64,000 bases of DNA from Physella acuta (GCF_028476545.1 NW_026731953.1:149501-213500); one strand, 5' to 3'; shown: positions 13,501-26,602, counted from the stretch's first letter. Program-made: numbers and translations. Notes: a model not told the origin generated them from the sequence alone.

Positions 13501-16500
13501 CTGGCTACCACCTACAACAACTGGACTACTGGCTACCACAACAACTGGACTACTGGCTACCACCTACAACAACTGGGCTACTGGCTACCACAACAACTGG
13601 ACTACTGGCTACCACAACAACTGGACTACTGGCTACCACAACAACTGGACTACTGGCTACCACCTACAACAACTGGACTACTGGCTACCACAACAACTGG
13701 ACTACTGGCTACCACAACAACTGGACTACTGGCTACCACAACAACTGGACTACTGGCTACCACAACAACTGGACTACTGGCTACCACCTACAACAACTGG
13801 ACTACTGGCTACCACAACAACTGGACTACTGGCTACCACAACAACTGGACTACTGGCTACCACAACAACTGGACTACTGGCTACCACAACAACTGGACTA
13901 CTGGCTACCACAACAACTGGACTACTGGCTACCACCTACAACAACTGGACTACTGGCTACCTCAACAACTGGACTACTGGCTACCACAACAACTGGACTA
14001 CTGGCTACCACAACAACTGGACTACTGGCTACCTCCTACAACAACTGGACTACTGGCTACCACAACAACTGGACTACTGGCTACCACAACAACTGGACTA
14101 CTGGCTACCACAACAACTGGACTACTGGCTACCACAACAATTGGACTACTGGCTACCACCTACAACAACTGGACTACTGGCTACCACAACAACTGGACTA
14201 CTGGCTACCACAACAACTGGACTACTGGCTACCACAACAACTGGACTACTGGCTACCACAACAACTGGACTACTGGCTACCACAACAACTGGACTACTGG
14301 CTACCACAACAACTGGACTACTGGCTACCACAACAACTGGACTACTGGCTACCACCTACAACAACTGGACTACTGGCTACCACAACAACTGGACTACTGG
14401 CTACCACAACAACTGGACTACTGGCTACCACAACAACTGGACTACTGGCTACCACCTACAACAACTGGACTACTGGCTACCACCTACAACAACTGGACTA
14501 CTGGCTACCACAACAACTGGACTACTGGCTACCACAACAACTGGACTACTGGCTACCACCTACAACAACTGGACTACTGGCTACCACCTACAACAACTGG
14601 ACTACTGGCTACCACAACAACTGGACTACTGGCTACCACAACAACTGGACTACTGGCTACCACCTACAACAACTGGACTACTGGCTACCACCTACAACAA
14701 CTGGACTACTGGCTACCACAACAACTGGACTACTGGCTACCACAACAACTGGACTACTGGCTACCACAGCAACTGGACTACTGGCTACCACCTACAACAA
14801 CTGGACTACTGGCTACCACCTACAACAACTGGACTACTGGCTACCACCTACAACAACTGGACTACTGGCTACCACCTACAACAACTGGACTACTGGCTAC
14901 CACCTACAACAACTGGACTACTGGCTACCACAACAACTGGACTACTGGCTACCACAACAACTGGACTAATGGCTACCACCTACAACAACTGGACTACTGG
15001 CTACCACCTACAACAACTGGACTACTGGCTACCACCTACAACAACTGGACTACTGGCTACCACAACAACTGGACTACTGGCTACCACAACAACTGGACTA
15101 CTGGCTACCACCTACAACAACTGGACTACTGGCTACCACCTACAACAACTGGACTACTGGCTACCACAACAACTGGACTACTGGCTACCACCTACAACAA
15201 CTGGACTACTGGCTACCACAACAACTGGACTACTGGCTACCACCTACAACAACTGGACTACTGGCTACCACCTACAACAACTGGACTACTGGCTACCACC
15301 TACAACAACTGGACTACTGGCTACCACAACAACTGGACTACTAGCTACCACAACAACTGGACTACTGGCTACCACAACAACTGGACTACTGGCTACCACA
15401 ACAACTGGACTACTGGCTACCACAACAACTGGACTACTGGCTACCTCAACAACTGGACTACTGGCTACCACCTACAACAACTGGACTACTGGCTACCACA
15501 ACAACTGGACTACTGGCTACCACAACAACTGGACTACTGGCTACCTCAACAACTGGACTACTGGCTACCACCTACAACAACTGGACTACTGGCTACCACA
15601 ACAACTGGACTACTGGCTACCACAACAACTGGACTACTGGCTACCACAACAACTGGACTACTGGCTACCACAACAACTGGACTACTGGCTACCACAACAA
15701 CTGGACTACTGGCTACCACAACAACTAGACTACTTGCTACCTCCTACAACAACTGGACTACTGGCTACCACAACAACTAGACTACTGGCTACCACAACAA
15801 CTGGACTACTGGCTACCACAACAACTAGACTACTGGCTACCACCTACAACACCTGGGCTACTGGCTACCTCAACAACTGGACTACTGGCTACCAACTACA
15901 ACAACTGGACTACTGGCTACCACCTACAACAACTGGACTACTGGCTACCACCTACAACAACTGGACTACTGGCTACCACAACAACTGGACTACTGGCTAC
16001 CACAACAACTGGACTACTGGCTACCACAACAACTGGACTACTGGCTACCACAACAACTGGACTACTGGCTACCACAACAACTGGACTACTGGCTACCACA
16101 ACAATTGGACTACTGGCTACCACCTACAACAACTGGACTACTGGCTACCACCTACAACAACTGGACTACTGGCTACCACAACAACTGGACTACTGGCTAC
16201 CACCTACAACAACTGGACTACTGGCTACCACAACACCTGGACTACTGGCTACCACCTACAACAACTGGACTACTGGCTACCACAACAACTGGACTACTGG
16301 CTACCACAACAACTGGACTACTGGCTACCACCTACAACAACTGGACTACTGGCTACCACCTACAACAACTGGACTACTGGCTACCACAACAACTGGACTA
16401 CTGGCTACCACAACAACTGGACTACTGGCTACCACAACAACTGGACTACTGGCTACCACAACAACTGGACTACTGGCTACCACCTACAACAACTGGACTA

Positions 16501-18229
16501 CTGGCTACCACAACAACTGGACTACTGGCTACCACAACAACTGGACTACTGGCTACCACAACAACTGGACTACTGGCTACCACCTACAACAACTGGACTA
16601 CTGGCTACCACAACAACTGGACTACTGGCTACCACAACAATTGGACTACTGGCTACCACAACAACTGGACTACTGGCTACCACAACAACTGGACTACTGG
16701 CTACCACAACAACTGGACTACTGGCTACCACAACAACTGGACTACTGGCTACCACCTACAACAACTGGACTACTGGCTACCACAACAACTGGACTACTGG
16801 CTACCACCTACAACAACTGGACTACTGGCTACCACAACAACTGGACTACTGGCTACCTCAACAACTGGACTACTGGCTACCACCTACAACAACTGGACTA
16901 CTGGCTACCACAACAACTGGACTACTGGCTACCACCTACAACAACTGGACTACTGGCTACCACCTACAACAACTGGACTACTGGCTACCACAACAACTGG
17001 ACTACTGGCTACCACCTACAACAACTGGACTACTGGCTACCACCTACAACAACTGGACTACTGGCTACCACAACAACTGGACTACTGGCTACCACAACAA
17101 CTGGACTACTGGCTACCACCTACAACAACTGGACTACTGGCTACCACCTACAACAACTGGATTAATGGCTACCACAACAACTGGACTACTGGCTACCACA
17201 ACAACTGGACTACTGGCTACCACCTACAACAACTGGACTACTGGCTACCACAACAACTGGACTACTAGCTACCACAACAACTGGACTACTGGCTACCACA
17301 ACAATTAGAAAACTGGCTACCACCTACAACAACTGGACTACTGGCTACCACAGCAACTGGCTACCACCTACAACAACTGGACTACTGGCTACCACAACAA
17401 CTGGACTACTGGCTACCACCTACAACAACTGGACTACTGGCTACCACAACAACTGGACTACTGGCTACCACAACAACTGGACTACTGGCTACCACCTACA
17501 ACAACTGGACTACTGGCTACCACCTACAACAACTGGACTACTGGCTACCACAACAACTAGACTACTGGCTACCACAACAACTGGACTACTGGCTACCACC
17601 TACAACAACTGGACTACTGGCTACCACCTACAACAACTGGACTACTGGCTACCACAACAACTGGACTACTGGCTACCACCTACAACAACTGGACTACTGG
17701 CTACCACAACAACTGGACTACTGGCTACCACAACAACTGGACTACTGGCTACCACCTACAACAACTGGACTACTGGCTACCACAGCAACTGGCTACCACC
17801 TACAACAACTGGACTACTGGCTACCACAACAACTGGACTACTGGCTACCACAACAACTGGACTACTGGCTACCACAACAACTGGACTACTGGCTACCACC
17901 TACAACAACTGGACTACTGGCTACCACAGCAACTGGCTACCACCTACAACAACTGGACTACTGGCTACCACAACAACTGGACTACTGGATACCACCTACA
18001 ACAACTGGACTACTGGCTACCACCTACAACAACTGGACTACTGGCTACCACCTACAACAACTGGACTACTGGCTACCACAACAACTGGACTACTGGCTAC
18101 CACCTACAACAACTGGACTACTGGCTACCTCCTACAACAACTTGACTACTGGCTACCACAACAACTGGACTACTGGCTACCACAACAACTGGACTACTGG
18201 CTACCACCTACAACAACTGGACTACTGGC

Positions 18230-18570
18230 TACCACAGCAACTGGCTACCACCTACAACAACTGGACTACTGGCTACCACAACAACTGGCTACCACCTACA
18301 ACAACTGGACTACTGGCTACCACAGCAACTGGCTGCCACCTACAACAACTGGACTACTGGCTACCACAACAACTGGCTACCACCTACAACAACTGGACTA
18401 CTGGCTACCACAGCAACTGGCTGCCACCTACAACAACTGGACTACTGGCTACCACAACAACTGGCTACCACCTACAACAACTGGACTACTGGCTACCACA
18501 GCAACTGGCTGCCACCTACAACAACTGGACTACTGGCTACCACAGCAACTGGCTGCCACCTACAACAACT
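18230..18570. repeat. 88-bp higher-order repeat near the right edge
   Basis: The diagnostic CTGCCACC occurs at 18333, 18421, 18509 and 18553, which is two steps of 88 bp and one of 44 bp. Each period combines 28-bp units with 16-bp short units (CACAGCAACTGG or CACAACAACTGG). It is a different architecture from the central array. Confidence 0.8.
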
Positions 18571-19404
18571 GGACTACTGGCTACCACCTACAACAACTGG
18601 ACTACTGGCTACCACAACAACTGGACTACTGGCTACCACAACAACTGGACTACTGGCTACCACCTACAACAACTGGACTACTGGCTACCACCTACAACAA
18701 CTTGACTACAGGCTACCACCTACAACAACTGGACTACTGGCTACCACAACAACTGGACTACTGGCTACCACAACAACTGGACTACTGGCTACCACAACAA
18801 CTGGACTACTGGCTACCACAACAACTGGACTACTGGCTACCACAACAACTGGACTACTGGCTACCACAACAACTGGACTACTGGCTACCACAACAACTGG
18901 ACTACTGGCTACCACCTACAACAACTGGACTACTGGCTACCACCTACAACAACTGGACTACTGGCTACCACAACAACTGGACTACTGGCTACCACCTACA
19001 ACAACTGGACTACTGACTACCACAACAACTGGACTACTGGCTACCACAACAACTGGACTACTGGCTACCACAACAACTGGACTACTGGCTACCACAACAA
19101 CTGGACTACTGGCTACCACCTACAACAACTGGACTACTGGCTACCACAACAACTGGACTACTGGCTACCACAACAACTGGACTACTGGCTACCACCTACA
19201 ACAACTGGACTACTGGCTACCACAACAACTGGACTACTGGCTACCACAACAACTGGACTACTGGCTACCACAACAACTGGACTACTGGCTACCACAACAA
19301 CTGGACTACTGGCTACCACCTACAACAACTGGACTACTGGCTACCACAACAACTGGACTACTGGCTACCACAACAACTGGACTACTGGCTACCACCTACA
19401 ACAA

Positions 19405-19840
19405 ATGTGCTACTTACTCAGACCTACAACAACAAAGGCGAACATCCCCCTAAACAAACAACACGACAAATTAAGTTTTGGCTCTAGCTATTCATCACGG
19501 TTCCATTAATTAAACCCAACTAAAAAAACACTAATTAAAAACCGGTGCGACCTCGGGCCCCCGACCACAGCCGTCCATTCCACCCGGCAACCAATCAAAT
19601 ATTTTGTCTCTTAACAAAGTCGGCCGTGTTATTCAACCAAGGGCTACAATTCAATCACCCTCATTTACATTCCAAAATTAAAACCGATTAAGTACCAGTG
19701 GGGGTTTCTAAACCTGAGCGCCCCTCCCCTGGTCTGAATGGCTGGCATCTCTCTGGTGAGCTAACAGTCCGCCATCACGTGAAGTGCTGTGCCAACACTA
19801 TTGACTCGATATCTGAAAATTCCTCAATGCGCCGCCGCGG
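19405..19840. other. Unique flank of the array, TAAT-rich island
   Basis: Complex sequence with ATTAATTAAACC, CTAATTAAAAA and AACCAATCAAAT words near 19505-19605, then GC-richer DNA. It may be a regulatory island. No frame is convincing. Confidence 0.3.
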
Positions 19841-20110
19841 CAGGAGGGCGCATAAAGGAAGTGATGACGTCACAGGCGTGTGATCCTGACACATTATGAC
19901 GTCGTCCCTCGTGGGGCCGGACAGCGTGGGTGAGTACCAAATCCGCACGTGTTGAGTTCTTGGATGTCGGATAGGTGCCCGATGTACGGAGGCATTGTGG
20001 GAGTTTCGTGAACATGTTGGTAATAATGTCGGCAAGTTTAGGCAAACGACGGCAGTGCTTGTACTCAGTAATCACGTGATCACCGAGCGTTCGGCCAGCG
20101 AATGGCGGGA
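19840..20110. promoter_or_regulatory. GC-rich island with CRE and E-box words
   Basis: There is a perfect CRE, TGACGTCA, at 19865-19872, a half CRE (ATGACGTCG) near 19897 and CACGTG near 20074, in CpG-bearing sequence. It could be a promoter or enhancer. Minus-strand frames here (19775-20159) overlap each other and have no recognisable motif, so I do not call them genes. Confidence 0.3.
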
Positions 20111-20160
20111 TGTACAGAGTATAATAGACAGCTTTGTTCCCATAATGATTGGTATACATT

Positions 20161-21560
20161 GATTGTTGTACAATGATTGGTGTACACTGATTATTTTACA
20201 GAAATAATGAGAGTTTGGGAGAGAAATAAAGAGAAATAAAAATTTGCTGCAGTGTAGTTTTGAGGAGGGTTGGGGCTAGGATCAGGACATGTAGGTACGA
20301 GTTGGCAGCTAACGCCCACCTACGTGAAGTCACTGGATGCAAATATTTTAGCTCACTGGTTTGATATTCATTGAATGGCAGCCTGCTAGTAGTCTAAGGT
20401 ACAACAGTATTTCAGCTATTGGTCACTATGCCATATCTCAACGCATTTCTTGGTAGCATTGAATAAGATGAAAAGCTATTTGCTAGTAGAATCTTGAAAT
20501 GGACCGGAGTAGTTTACTGAAGACACTAAAGCAAATTAAATCTCGTAAGAGCAGTAAATAAAACATTACTTAAGTACAGCCGAACTGTTTTAGAATAAAT
20601 TACTGAACAATACTTCTTTAAAAAAAAACTATTGAACTATACTTCTTTAAAATATTTCATCTATTAAAATTATGACTTTCTTTTATAACTACCACTTCTC
20701 ACATTATACAATTACACCTGCAGTAGAGTTTACGTCTTTTTAATTATGACGTAACGACGGCTATAGAAACCTTTACAAGTGGCTAATATTGGAGATAGAC
20801 AAAGTCATATGAGGTTAATAATGGCGGTAGAAAACTATTTTGATTATTGTGGGAAAAGGGGAACCCAATTTACATGTGTTACATTTAGTTGCAGATGTAT
20901 TCTAAAAATATATTTGAAAATGCTCGGTTTTAACGCTGACGTTAATTAAATTTAAATGAAAAATCTACATACAAAAACACAGATTGTGACTTTCACAAAG
21001 ATAGACAAAGGTAAGACATGACAGTCACAAAAGTATATGCAGAAGTAGACACAAATATGCAATGCGGCCAGAAAGACACCGACTATGACAATCACAAAGA
21101 CAGACAAGCTTTGACACCCAGAAAAAAAAAGACACATATGACAGCGAAAAAGACAGACACATACAGTCTTAATATTATAATCTCAAACAGGCCAAATGGC
21201 CGTTTTGGAGCAAAACCCAGGCTTTACAGCAAGCTGACCTTTGACCCCTGTACTCTAGCGTGACCATCAGTTTACTGAAGCGAGCAGCGATATTTCAATA
21301 CAACTTCCCCAAGACCGATACATGTTTGAAAAAATCGTCCTCAAACACTTAGATTGTTTAAAAAGATGGAACTAAAATATTCATGTCATTAAATCTTTCA
21401 AAAAGTTTTTCATTCGGTCAGTTTAATTGGTGTATATTAATATCGATCGTTGCATCTTTTCGGAATTTTCGTAGTTATTTAAAAAAATGCCTGTCTGTAA
21501 TCTATTAAATATTAACTCCCGCGTTCTGCATGCATGACTTCCGGTCAAAACCACTCCCGT
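20161..21560. other. Gene-free AT-rich stretch
   Basis: No coding frame, RNA gene or clear repeat. A loose run of GACA/CACAAAGACAGAC words at 20990-21165 is low-complexity drift. Confidence 0.5.
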
Positions 21561-21639
21561 CCAAGTGCCAGACAAAAATATCAGCGTGATAAAAAATATC
21601 GAGAAAACAAATATAAGGTTGGAGTTGTTCCAACTCACA

Positions 21640-21780
21640 CCATTACCCCTGCCACCTCGCCGCCATCTTGGATTCCGTGTCACGTGTTGCGGCGCTGAGA
21701 TCTGCTCACGTGACTGCCCGTGCAGAAACGGGAGGAGAGACCCGTCACCCCGGGGCGTTACGTCACCAGGCTGTCGGCTA
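21640..21780. promoter_or_regulatory. TATA-less promoter-like island (YY1, E-box, CRE)
   Basis: Within about 110 bp there is CGCCGCCATCTTGG (a strong YY1 word, 21658-21671), TCACGTGT, CTCACGTGACT and GTTACGTCACC, in CpG-rich sequence. YY1 with USF-type E-boxes is common at transcription start sites. No exon could be attached: on the minus strand the YY1 ATG opens only a 7-codon frame. Confidence 0.35.
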
Positions 21781-21925
21781 AATGTCACCATAGGTGTCAG
21801 AAGGTTGTGGCGGTTGTTGAAAAATTGTCATCACCACCTCACGAAACAATTTAATCTCAGATGCTGGGTTTTTCCTGACATCGCTGCACTTATCCTCATG
21901 TGCATGGCAGGCATTTGTATATAGG

Positions 21926-22031
<106 letters not shown>

Positions 22032-22640
22032 AGGTGTATGTGTGTGTGTGTAGGCTGTTGGGTATAATAGTGACTGCATAACCATACAACTAATACGATC
22101 TTTTCTTTAGAAATGCTGTGCATGTTTTGGTGTGAACTATATGTATGAATGTAGAAGAGATGACTGCTATTTTAAGAAAAGTAAATTTTTCAATTTGTTT
22201 TTAGTAGAACCTATGTGCTGTTTTGAAATTTAAGATATAACCACTTGAAAAATGTAGGTATAGGATATAAAAATATAGCGAAAGATATTCTGTAAATACA
22301 TATTAGACGTACGATTGGCGCCAAACAGGTTGGGTCACTTCTAAAAATAGATTTGTACCATTGCAACAGTTTGAGAATCATGGATTTTTTGCTCGGCTGG
22401 TATTCTCTGTTCTCCAGAGTTACTTAACGACACACAGCCAAACTCGACCTAACGACACACCCTAGGTGAAATATTTTAATTAAAAACTTGTGCTAGCATT
22501 TTAAAAAAATCACTGTGTAAGTCACATATTTTTTTAAAATCACAGGTATTTACAAAAATCGATTTTTAATTACTTAAACTTTTTAAAATAGAATAAAATC
22601 TCGTAGAAATAAGAATTACACACCAAGTGCACGCCAAATA
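22032..22640. other. Gene-free AT-rich stretch
   Basis: Nothing recognisable, apart from a duplicated AACGACACAC motif near 22425-22462. Confidence 0.5.
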
Positions 22641-23130
22641 AAATGTGCAAAATATTGTGCAATATTACTAGTTCTTTATAAATTTACATTAGTTTTTTTT
22701 TTGAGAAATCGGAAATAGCGTAAATTACTACTTCCGGTCAACGAAAATTACTCAAAATTCGACAGAAGGTAGAGAATTAGATCTTTTATCTATCTGAAAT
22801 AGTACTCAAGTTATAGGCTTTTGAAAAATTCAAAGTAGAAAAAGTACCACTTCCGGTTATCGGAAATCGCTCACAAGTTGTTAAGGATCTACGATTTCGA
22901 TAAACTACTTAGATATAAAATGTCATCAACCTAGCTGTAACGGTACTCAAGTTATTGTATTTACAAGCACACACACAGACACACAGACATACAGACAGAC
23001 ATACGGACAAGATTGAAAACTATGTTTTTCCGACTCAGGGAGGTGTAAAACGTTGAGATCTGTGAAAATCTCGATTTATTTATTTTTGCACGATTACAAT
23101 ACTTCCTTTATTTTTCGTATACGAGAAAGT
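22640..23130. repeat. Interspersed repeat of unknown class with internal subrepeats
   Basis: CACTTCCGGTTATCGGAAA (22849) echoes ACTTCCGGTCAACGAAA (22730), and ACTCAAGTTAT recurs at 22811 and 22951. A CACACAGACACACAGACAT tract follows, then a tail ending CGTATACGAGAAAGTAAAA near 23135. I recall similar tails from gastropod repeats but cannot name the family. No coding frame. Confidence 0.4.
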
Positions 23131-23412
23131 AAAAAGGCTTTAATTATATTCACAAATCACAAAAAAAAATAAAAATTAAAAGGTAAAAACTAAAATATCC
23201 TATTAATAAAGTTTGTCCAGATTCATTACATTTTTCTTTCCTTTTCTGCATGGTCTTGGCGGTGTTACCTTACAAATGTTATACGGTGGTATGACTAAAA
23301 CTAAAAGTCTTTGTGTCCAATGATGAAACAGTTCTTACACTATGGAACTAATACCTATCAATCAACTCCCTATGAAAGGGCATATTTTCTCCATAAATAA
23401 GCTGTAAGCTTT

Positions 23413-23822
23413 GGGTCATCCATCAATGACGTCACACTTTTTTTGGACGATTTTTACCTCTCCCCCTCCCCTCTGTCAGACATGGTCACAAAAAGCACGC
23501 CCCCTCCCCCTAAAATGACGTCACACCTCAGCCTACCCCCCCCCCCTCAAAATTGCAGTATTTTTTTTTCTGAAAACATCGATAGGTTTCCAAAATTTTA
23601 TCTGAACTCTGTGAACATGGAATATTTGAATCAATTCATATTACAATTTATTAAAACAGTTATCTAAAACAACTAAAACTCGTTTTCTAACAATGCTTTT
23701 TTATAATGAAAAAGTGTGACGTCACACCATCTGGACCCCCTCCCCCCTCAACTCCCCACACAGCGTAACAATTACGGACCCCCCTTCCCCCCATCGAGTG
23801 TGACGTCATTTATGGTCGACCT
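23413..23822. mobile_element. MITE-like element with about 25-bp inverted ends
   Basis: The left end GGGTCATCCATCAATGACG pairs with the right end, whose reverse complement begins GGTCGACCATAAATGACG; both continue GTCACACT. The interior is pyrimidine-rich (CCCCCTCCCC) with two further TGACGTCAC words. This fits a non-autonomous DNA transposon of undetermined superfamily. I could not define a target duplication. Confidence 0.65.
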
Positions 23823-24300
23823 CTTTTAAGATCCTTATAATTCAGTTGTCCGCCCCTTTTTAGTTGGGTGTCGACGATATGGCAGGAAATCAGCCAACCG
23901 TGGTAACAGCTGACCCTCGACGGCCCTCTGATCCAGCGTTTGCTAGTCATTTTTTTAATATCGTATTATCTCCCCTTATATTTTAAAATAATTTTGTTTT
24001 ACATTTTTTTATCTCCCCTTATCATTCAAAATATTTTTAAAAAATTAAATAATTATTTTTAAATTAAATTGTCTATCAAATAGTAGAATTTAATTAGATT
24101 ACAAATGAAATATTTTTGATTTGTCATTCAAGATCTAACGCTATACCAAATTTCAGCTCAATCGGACAATGGGAAGTGGGTTTGATTAGTATCTCAAGAC
24201 TTGTCGAGCTGCACACATATTTTACCCATATATATTAGCTGCATACCCGTGCTCTGGCACGGTAAATCTTTTATAAATGTACCAACTTGGGAACAGAACA
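23823..24300. other. Gene-free AT-rich stretch
   Basis: No gene, RNA or repeat recognised. Runs of TTATCTCCCCTTAT appear twice (23965 and 24010). Confidence 0.45.
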
Positions 24301-24515
24301 AAACTAACACAAGCACAACGCAAACACAAACACAACACAACACAAATGAAAACACAAACACAACACAAACACAATGCAAACGCTAACAAACAAAACAAAA
24401 AAAAAACGCAGCATGCAAACACTAAAGAAAAAACAAACGAAAACACAATGCAAACACAAATGCAAACGCAAAAAACACAAACGAAAACGCAAACGCATAA
24501 CATCAACACAACTTA
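24301..24515. repeat. ACAAAC-type low-complexity tract
   Basis: Imperfect hexameric to dodecameric ACACAAACGCAAAC words on the plus strand. Open frames in both directions are compositional. Confidence 0.85.
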
Positions 24516-24959
24516 AATGCAAACATAAACACATAGTGCTCACAGTCTAGCCCGGGGCGCTAAATCGCACCCGGCCGGGGCGCCGGCGGAAACGCCTTAT
24601 TTAACCTAGTGAACGACTATAATACCCCAACTTATTTATAAAATAAACAAAAAGCAATATTTAAAATATCCGTGTTTTACCTACCACGGTAAATTTTATC
24701 GATCAATGCTAATTATAATAATCTAACAATAATGTCCTCATGCACGTACGCAGAATTTACATTAACTTTTTTAAATTAGTGTGAGTTGAAGTTCTTTTTA
24801 AATTACCTCCCTTTACAAAATTATAAAAGATTTTAATTAATTCATTTTTTGACCCTACTGTTATTAAAATGTATCAAAGTAAAACGCACGACATGAGGTG
24901 TTTACTTTTATGGTTCCAAAATCTGTAGCGATGACGGACTGACACACTACCTGCAGCGT

Positions 24960-24960
<1 letters not shown>

Positions 24961-25045
<85 letters not shown>

Positions 25046-25058
25046 TATATATATATGA
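24961..25058. repeat. (TA)n microsatellite
   Basis: Nearly 100 bp of alternating AT with few interruptions. Confidence 0.97.
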
Positions 25059-25849
25059 TTAGTATTTCTAAAACAGTCTATTTAAACTTATGTGCATCTC
25101 CAAAGGTACATTGGGAATAGAGCATATGGTAAGTCAACTCCCTGTTAGCTAAGACATGTAAGAGAGAATTAAAATAGGGTTCTATGGGTCAGGTTATCTG
25201 TGGTGGGATCTAAGTTATACGTAACATTGTACCATTGTGAGGTAAACAGATGTATAGATGTCAAGTAGACTGACATTGTGACGTAAACAGATGTACAGGT
25301 GACATGTAGACTGACATGACAAAGAGGCACCTTGATTGTATCAGGCGCTCAATAGGCGCCGTGTATTATGTTGAGAAATAATCACTCGACGAGCTATTAA
25401 GAAAATATATATTCACTCAATGCATAATTTACTACGGAAATTGAATAGCTCACAGATTCAAATTCTTAATTTTTGTGTGAGGTGATGATAATTTGTGTGG
25501 CTGGAATTTGTTTTTAATTTTATTTAAATTCATTAGGGACAAGGCGATATTGTCTAGGGTGAACGGCCTCGCCCCCCCCCCCCCCCCACACACACACTGT
25601 GTATGTATCTGAATTTATTTTTCTTAGTGGCTATAAAAAATTAAATGTTTATTATCTATGTTTTTTCCTATATCTCATCTAAAATTTCATGCATCAACTT
25701 CTGGTCTAATACATGTAAGGAAGTAAACTTTCGCCGGAAATAAATGTTATACTAGAGTTTCACCCAAAGACGTTCGACGAATTGGTGTCCTTTTTTTTGT
25801 CTACAGTATGCCACCACACACAGGAGGGTTCAGTTTTGTCGACAGAAAG
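25059..25849. other. Gene-free stretch
   Basis: A duplicated TGACATTGTGACGTAAACAGATGT-like motif lies near 25225-25320. A poly-C/CA tract is at 25571-25600. Nothing else is seen. Confidence 0.45.
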
Positions 25850-25857
25850 TGTGTCTT

Positions 25858-26062
25858 CAGAGTTTCTTCCGGGCATCTTTTCGGGGGGGGGGGCGTTAGA
25901 CTTTCTCCGCCCCCCCCCCCCCCCCCGAACGAAATGGAATTTATATAGAAAATATATACTTTTAGCAGTGTCCGCCACACCGAAAATTTTAGTCCGCCTC
26001 CCCGAAAATTTCAAGTACCCCCCCCCCCCCCCCCCGGAGAAAAAAGTCTGGAAAAAACACAG
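25858..26062 (-). mobile_element. Short hAT-type MITE, G/C-tract family 1
   Basis: It starts CAGAGTTTCTTCCGGGC and ends in the complement of the family's other end. Flanks TGTGTCTT (25850-25857) and TGTGCCTT (26063-26070) are an 8-bp target duplication with one mismatch. The AT-rich core (GAATTTATATAG / AAATATATACTTTT) is shared with the copies at 52210, 55821, 62784 and 63666. Long C runs punctuate it. Non-coding. Confidence 0.8.
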
Positions 26063-26600
26063 TGTGCCTTAACCGTCAAACAGGTAATTGACATCAATGT
26101 GCTGCTGACATAAGTTTATTTCGGTTCTAAAATTTCTGATGCGTCGTTTGAATTATGCAATGATTTTGTCGTAGAAAATTTAAAGAAACAAAAGCATGAA
26201 ACAAATCGATTTGTTTCTCTCACACAATGAAATGGCGACAAGTCACGGAAATGAAACAGATAAAAATTTTCATGACCTATAACATACGTTATTATATAGC
26301 ATGCATTTATAAATACATCAACATGTTAAAACAATGAGTAAATTTGTTTTTATCAAATTTACTGAAAGCACATATTTTATAGCCAGGCCGTTTGGTAGTT
26401 CAGTTTTTGTCACAATTACTCTAAAACGTCTTAACTGTTTTAAGTATACTGGCAAATTAAAATTATTTTAAATTAAAAGCTAACGAACTCTATATGTAAG
26501 ATGTGTTAATCATAAGATGGGTCAAGCATAAGATAGCATCTATGTTTAATGATGCGTCTATAAGTTAGATCCCATGAAAAAGTGGAAGTAGAATGTTCTT
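26063..26600. other. Gene-free AT-rich stretch
   Basis: No frame or repeat of note, apart from a duplicated CATAAGAT.GGTCAAG phrase near 26513-26535. Confidence 0.45.
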
Positions 26601-26602
26601 AC

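Larger units (their letters stand above)
2950..19404. repeat. Giant 24/28-bp minisatellite (satellite-scale) array
   Basis: A continuous head-to-tail array of about 16.45 kb, roughly 640 units by length. The short unit is 24 bp, CTACCAC + AACAACTGG + ACTACTGG. The long unit is 28 bp, identical except for an inserted CTAC after CTACCAC. A rare 16-bp form lacks ACTACTGG and carries CAGCAACTGG. The two main units are interleaved in an irregular order. Because 24 is a multiple of 3 and 28 is not, each long unit shifts the reading frame; since no unit has a stop in any forward frame, open frames of up to 1803 codons arise (11897-17308). I regard these as artefacts, because a real repeat protein would not survive changing frame at nearly every long unit. 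One reverse frame is also open. The left edge fades from unique sequence at 2950. The right edge ends at ACAAATGTG near 19404, with a few stray ACCTACAACAAC words to 19434. Confidence 0.97.

Noticed and set aside
2950-19404. CRISPR array
   Set aside because: No unique spacers between repeats; units are contiguous and the context is eukaryotic.
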